This document shows, one piece after another, positions 61,470-64,000 of a DNA stretch of 64,000 bases. The stretch is taken from NCBI RefSeq assembly GCF_027625935.1, contig NZ_CP115300.1:1674001-1738000 (forward strand). Reading direction: 5' to 3'. Each line of letters starts with the position of its first letter. Position 1 is the first letter of the stretch. Made by a program: the position numbers and the translations under genes. The notes under the pieces were generated by a model. The model was not told the DNA's origin and ran no database searches. It saw only the letters and a program-made list of their open reading frames with translations. The DNA comes from Streptomyces camelliae (GTDB lineage: Bacteria; Actinomycetota; Actinomycetes; Streptomycetales; Streptomycetaceae).

Positions 61470-63421
61470 GGGTGCAGCTCCAGTCTCGGGACGTCGGGCA
61501 CGTCCAGTCCGAACACCTGAGCGTACAAGGACAGTTCCGCCTCCAGCGCGCGCACCATCGTCTCGGCCCGCCGGAACCCGTGGCCCTCGCCGGGGAAGGT
61601 CAGGTAGGCGTGCGGCACGCCCCGGCCCTGGATCCGGGCGAGGAAGCGTTCGCACTGGGCCGGCGGGCAGATCACGTCGTCCAGGCCCTGGAGCAGCAGG
61701 AACGGCACGGTGAGCCGGTCGGCGTGGGTGGTCGGCGAGCGCTCTGTGTACCGGGCCGGCACCTCGGCGAGGGGCCCGATGAGCGACTCCAGGTAGCGGG
61801 ACTCGAAGTCGTGGGTCTCCCCCGGTCCCCAGGTGGCGAGGTCGAGGACGGGGTAGACGATGGTCCCGCAGGCGTAGACGTCGGTGGTGGTCAGGGAGGC
61901 TGCGGCGGTCCAGCCGCCGGCGCTGCCGCCGCGGATGGCGAGCCGGGCGGGGTCGGCAGTGCCCTCCTCGGCGAGGGCGCGGGCGACGGCCGCGCAGTCC
62001 TCGACGTCGACCACACCCCACTGCCCGCGCAGCCGCTCCCGGTAGGCGCGTCCGTATCCGGTGGAGCCGCCGTAGTTCACCTCGGCGATCCCGATGCCCC
62101 GCGAGGTGAAGTAGGCGATGGTCAGGTCGAGGACGAGCGGCACCCGGCTGGTGGGCCCGCCGTGCGCCCAGATGACGTACGGCGGCGCCTCGCCGTCGGG
62201 TGCGGTGCGGGCGGGGTGGTGCGGCGGGTGGACGTGGGCGTGCACCTCTCGGCCGCCGGGGCCGGTGAAGGTGCGGGTGCTGGGCTGCGGGTAGTAGGCG
62301 GGGTCGACGGCGTCCCGGTGCCGGGCGCCGACGGCGCGGGCCCGGCCGGTGCCGGTGTCCAGCTCGACCACCTCGTGGGCGGTGCGCGGGCCGGCGCCGA
62401 CCGCGAAGACCCGGCTGCCGCGAGCGGCGAGCGTGCCGGCGAACTCGGTCCACGGTCCGGCGACGTCGACGATCTCACCGGATACGGGATCCAGTATCCC
62501 GAGTACGGTCGACCCCCTGCCGTGTACGACCGCGATCAGCCCGCTGTCCAGCGGTGCGAACCAGCGCAGTCCGGGCCGCCACAGCGGCCCGGCGAACTCC
62601 TCCTCGCGCGGGCAGAGCGGGGTGCCGTCGTCCCGGTAGAGGTTCCACCAGCCGCTGCGGTCGCTGGTGTACAGAAGACTGCCTTCTGCAGACCATTCGG
62701 TCTGCGCGATCGCCTCGTGCGGCCCGCCGGCGACCGTGTGGACGGTATGCAGTATGCCGTCGACACCGATCTCGCCGACGAGCAGTTCCGTCCCCTCCCA
62801 CGGCATCCGCGGATGGTCCCAGGCGAGCCAGGCGGCCCGGCGGCCGTCGGGTGAGAGGCGGGGGCCGGTGACGAACCGGTGGCGGCCGTCGGTGAGTTCG
62901 CGCACCGCGGAGCGGTCTTCGGCGGCGGAGCCGTCCAGCGGTACGGCGGCCAGGACGCGCCGGACGTCGCCGGGGCCGTCCCCGGTGAACTCCTCCAGCA
63001 CGCACCACACTTCACCGCGGGCGAGGTCCAGGTGCGGGTCGGCCCAACGCGGTCCCGCGCCGACCGCGGACAGCGGGGTCAGCGGGCGCGGCTCGCCGCC
63101 GGGTTCGTACCGGTACAGCCGCTGGTCGGCGAAGTGTGTGAAGACGATCAGCGGCCGGCCGTCCGGCACCGCCCCGGTCCAGGGGCGGCCGCCGTACTCG
63201 ACGACCCGGTTGGCCACGTTCCACGGCGCGGACAGCACCGTCTCCTCCGTGCCCTCGGCCGTACGCCGCACCAGTGCCCGGCGGCCGCCCTCGGCGGGCC
63301 GGGGTTCGGTCCACCACACCTCGTCCCCGACGAAGCCCACCCAGTCCGGCTGTCCGTCGTGCGCGGCGGCCAGCGCCGCGTCGACGGGCGACGGCCACGT
63401 TCCGTACGGCGACGTCAGCAC
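61466..63421 (-). CDS. S9 family peptidase (prolyl oligopeptidase/acylaminoacyl-peptidase type)
   Basis: A 651-residue cytoplasmic peptidase. The N-terminal seven-bladed propeller (about 15-390) filters substrates. The alpha/beta-hydrolase domain has Ser in RGGSAGGW (about 497), Asp in LQGLDDVICPP (about 589) and His in FPGEGHGFR (about 622). It is co-transcribed with the S66 peptidase and preceded 48 bases upstream by an M20 metallo-hydrolase gene, so this is a peptide-breakdown operon. Two AT-rich islands (62486 and 62665-62759) lie in the propeller, with codons such as ATA, TCT, GCA and CTT. Confidence 0.92.
   Translation of the reverse strand: MLTSPYGTWPSPVDAALAAAHDGQPDWVGFVGDEVWWTEPRPAEGGRRALVRRTAEGTEETVLSAPWNVANRVVEYGGRPWTGAVPDGRPLIVFTHFADQRLYRYEPGGEPRPLTPLSAVGAGPRWADPHLDLARGEVWCVLEEFTGDGPGDVRRVLAAVPLDGSAAEDRSAVRELTDGRHRFVTGPRLSPDGRRAAWLAWDHPRMPWEGTELLVGEIGVDGILHTVHTVAGGPHEAIAQTEWSAEGSLLYTSDRSGWWNLYRDDGTPLCPREEEFAGPLWRPGLRWFAPLDSGLIAVVHGRGSTVLGILDPVSGEIVDVAGPWTEFAGTLAARGSRVFAVGAGPRTAHEVVELDTGTGRARAVGARHRDAVDPAYYPQPSTRTFTGPGGREVHAHVHPPHHPARTAPDGEAPPYVIWAHGGPTSRVPLVLDLTIAYFTSRGIGIAEVNYGGSTGYGRAYRERLRGQWGVVDVEDCAAVARALAEEGTADPARLAIRGGSAGGWTAAASLTTTDVYACGTIVYPVLDLATWGPGETHDFESRYLESLIGPLAEVPARYTERSPTTHADRLTVPFLLLQGLDDVICPPAQCERFLARIQGRGVPHAYLTFPGEGHGFRRAETMVRALEAELSLYAQVFGLDVPDVPRLELHP
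62486..62501. repeat. AT-rich core motif, copy 4 (plus strand, antisense to gene)
   Basis: GGGATCCAGTATCCCG contains perfect GGGAT/ATCCC arms and CAGTAT in common with copies 1, 3 and 5. In the S9 gene it encodes LGILDP through ATA CTG GAT. Confidence 0.65.
62743..62759. repeat. AT-rich core motif, copy 5 (plus strand, antisense to gene)
   Basis: CGGTATGCAGTATGCCG is a near-palindrome and a GTATGC direct repeat. In the S9 gene it encodes DGILHTV through ATA CTG CAT. A GTACAGAAGACTGCC word lies 75 bp before it at 62669. Confidence 0.72.
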
Positions 63422-63469
63422 GCGTGTGTGCCCTCCTTCTCGGCTTCTTGAGCGGCTCGAAAGGCTCCC

Positions 63470-64000
63470 CTAGGCCGTGCGCAGGAAGCGGTCGAGGACG
63501 CGGACGCCGAAGTGCAGCGCCTCGACGGGCACCCGCTCGTCCACGCCGTGGAACAGCGCCTGGTAGTCGAGATCCTCGGGCAGCTTCAGCGGGGCGAAGC
63601 CGTAACCGGTGATGCCGAGCCGGGAGAACTGCTTGGCGTCCGTGCCGCCCGACATGCAGTACGGCACCACATGCCCGTCCGGTGCGAACTCCTCGACGGC
63701 GGCTCGCATCCGGGCGAAGGTGGGGGATTCCACCGGCGCCTGCAGGGCCACCTCGCGGTGCGCGAACTCCCAGCTCACGTCCGGGCCGGTGAGCTGATCG
63801 AGGGTGGTGGTGAACTCTTCCTCGCCGCCCGGCAGATAGCGCCCGTCGACGTAGGCGACCGCTTCGCCGGGGACGACGTTGATCTTGTAACCGGCTTCCA
63901 GCATGGTCGGGTTGGCGCTGTTGCGCAGGGTTGCCTCGACCAGCGCGGCCGCCGGGCCGAGCTTCTCCAGCAGCCGGTCCACGTCCCGGAAGTCGGGCTC
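63470..64000 (-). CDS. M20 family metallo-hydrolase (C-terminal part)
   Basis: The gene enters from beyond the right edge; 177 codons are visible, so the N-terminal metal ligands are outside the window. The visible part has GYKINVVPGEAVAYVDGRYLPG (dimerisation domain) and the C-terminal CMSGGTDAKQFSRLGITGYG with HGVDERVPVEAL, whose His completes the metal site. These are typical of M20/M25/M40 dipeptidases or aminoacylases. It lies 48 bases upstream of the S9 peptidase on the same strand, probably one operon. Confidence 0.88.
   Translation of the reverse strand, partial: EPDFRDVDRLLEKLGPAAALVEATLRNSANPTMLEAGYKINVVPGEAVAYVDGRYLPGGEEEFTTTLDQLTGPDVSWEFAHREVALQAPVESPTFARMRAAVEEFAPDGHVVPYCMSGGTDAKQFSRLGITGYGFAPLKLPEDLDYQALFHGVDERVPVEALHFGVRVLDRFLRTA

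Overview
The window is a stretch of a high-G+C actinomycete chromosome, almost certainly Streptomyces. The support is third-position GC codon bias, a late mce lipid-transport operon, Scr1-type HTH regulators followed by a DUF574 methyltransferase, secreted CBM2 cellulases with CebR-type boxes (TGGGAGCGCTCCCA), a DUF6158 gene and a second dnaK. I cannot name a species. About 58 protein genes are intact or cut by the window edge. There are also a tRNA-Leu(GAG), three convincing gene relics, one weak relic, and unusually many tandem repeats.

Layout. 0.0-4.0 kb: the last genes of an mce operon (a partial Mce protein, an Mce lipoprotein, another Mce protein and two Mce-associated membrane proteins), joined by 4-base overlaps. 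4.2-4.3 kb: tRNA-Leu. 5.1-10.0 kb: a GntR regulator, a stand-alone KAS III, an OFA-family transporter with a 42-residue partner, a collapsed formate dehydrogenase relic, and an intact fdhD. 10.1-23.5 kb: accessory oxidoreductases and regulators (LysR/SDR pair, MarR/MDR pair, LysR/bile-acid symporter pair), a secreted GH33 sialidase with a LamG-like domain, a long-chain acyl-CoA synthetase, an aldo/keto reductase and a methyltransferase. 23.6-32.9 kb: a cellulase island, with GH5 and GH6 on the minus strand diverging from GH48 and GH74 on the plus strand. Two CebR-type boxes lie between them, so the set probably responds to cello-oligosaccharides. 33-39 kb: a methyltransferase/pterin dehydratase pair, an ADP-ribosylglycohydrolase, two XRE regulators, a DUF574 methyltransferase and a beta-helix relic. 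39.5-50 kb: DnaK, OsmC, a membrane phosphodiesterase, two metallo-beta-lactamase-fold proteins, a DedA protein, an aminotransferase-like protein with no lysine, and a Cys- and Gly-rich exported protein. 50.6-64 kb: housekeeping and stress genes (ABC-F, histidine phosphatase, GvpL/F, transketolase, DUF5107, GNAT, S66, S9 and M20 peptidases).

Most notable. First, a family of short AT-rich words sits inside or beside unrelated GC-rich genes. One core, GTATSCAGTAT or a one-base variant, occurs five times in four different genes. A related word (ATACAGAATGC and variants) occurs at several more places, some in perfect inverted repeats. In the phosphodiesterase a related 21-bp unit forms an in-frame minisatellite. 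These islands use codons such as ATA, GCA, ACT and AGA that are rare around them. I know of no described Streptomyces element that fits, and the cause is open. Second, the aminotransferase-like protein has no lysine in 418 residues, so it cannot form the usual PLP Schiff base. Third, three palindromes spaced exactly 29 bp apart lie upstream of an orphan GvpL/F gene.
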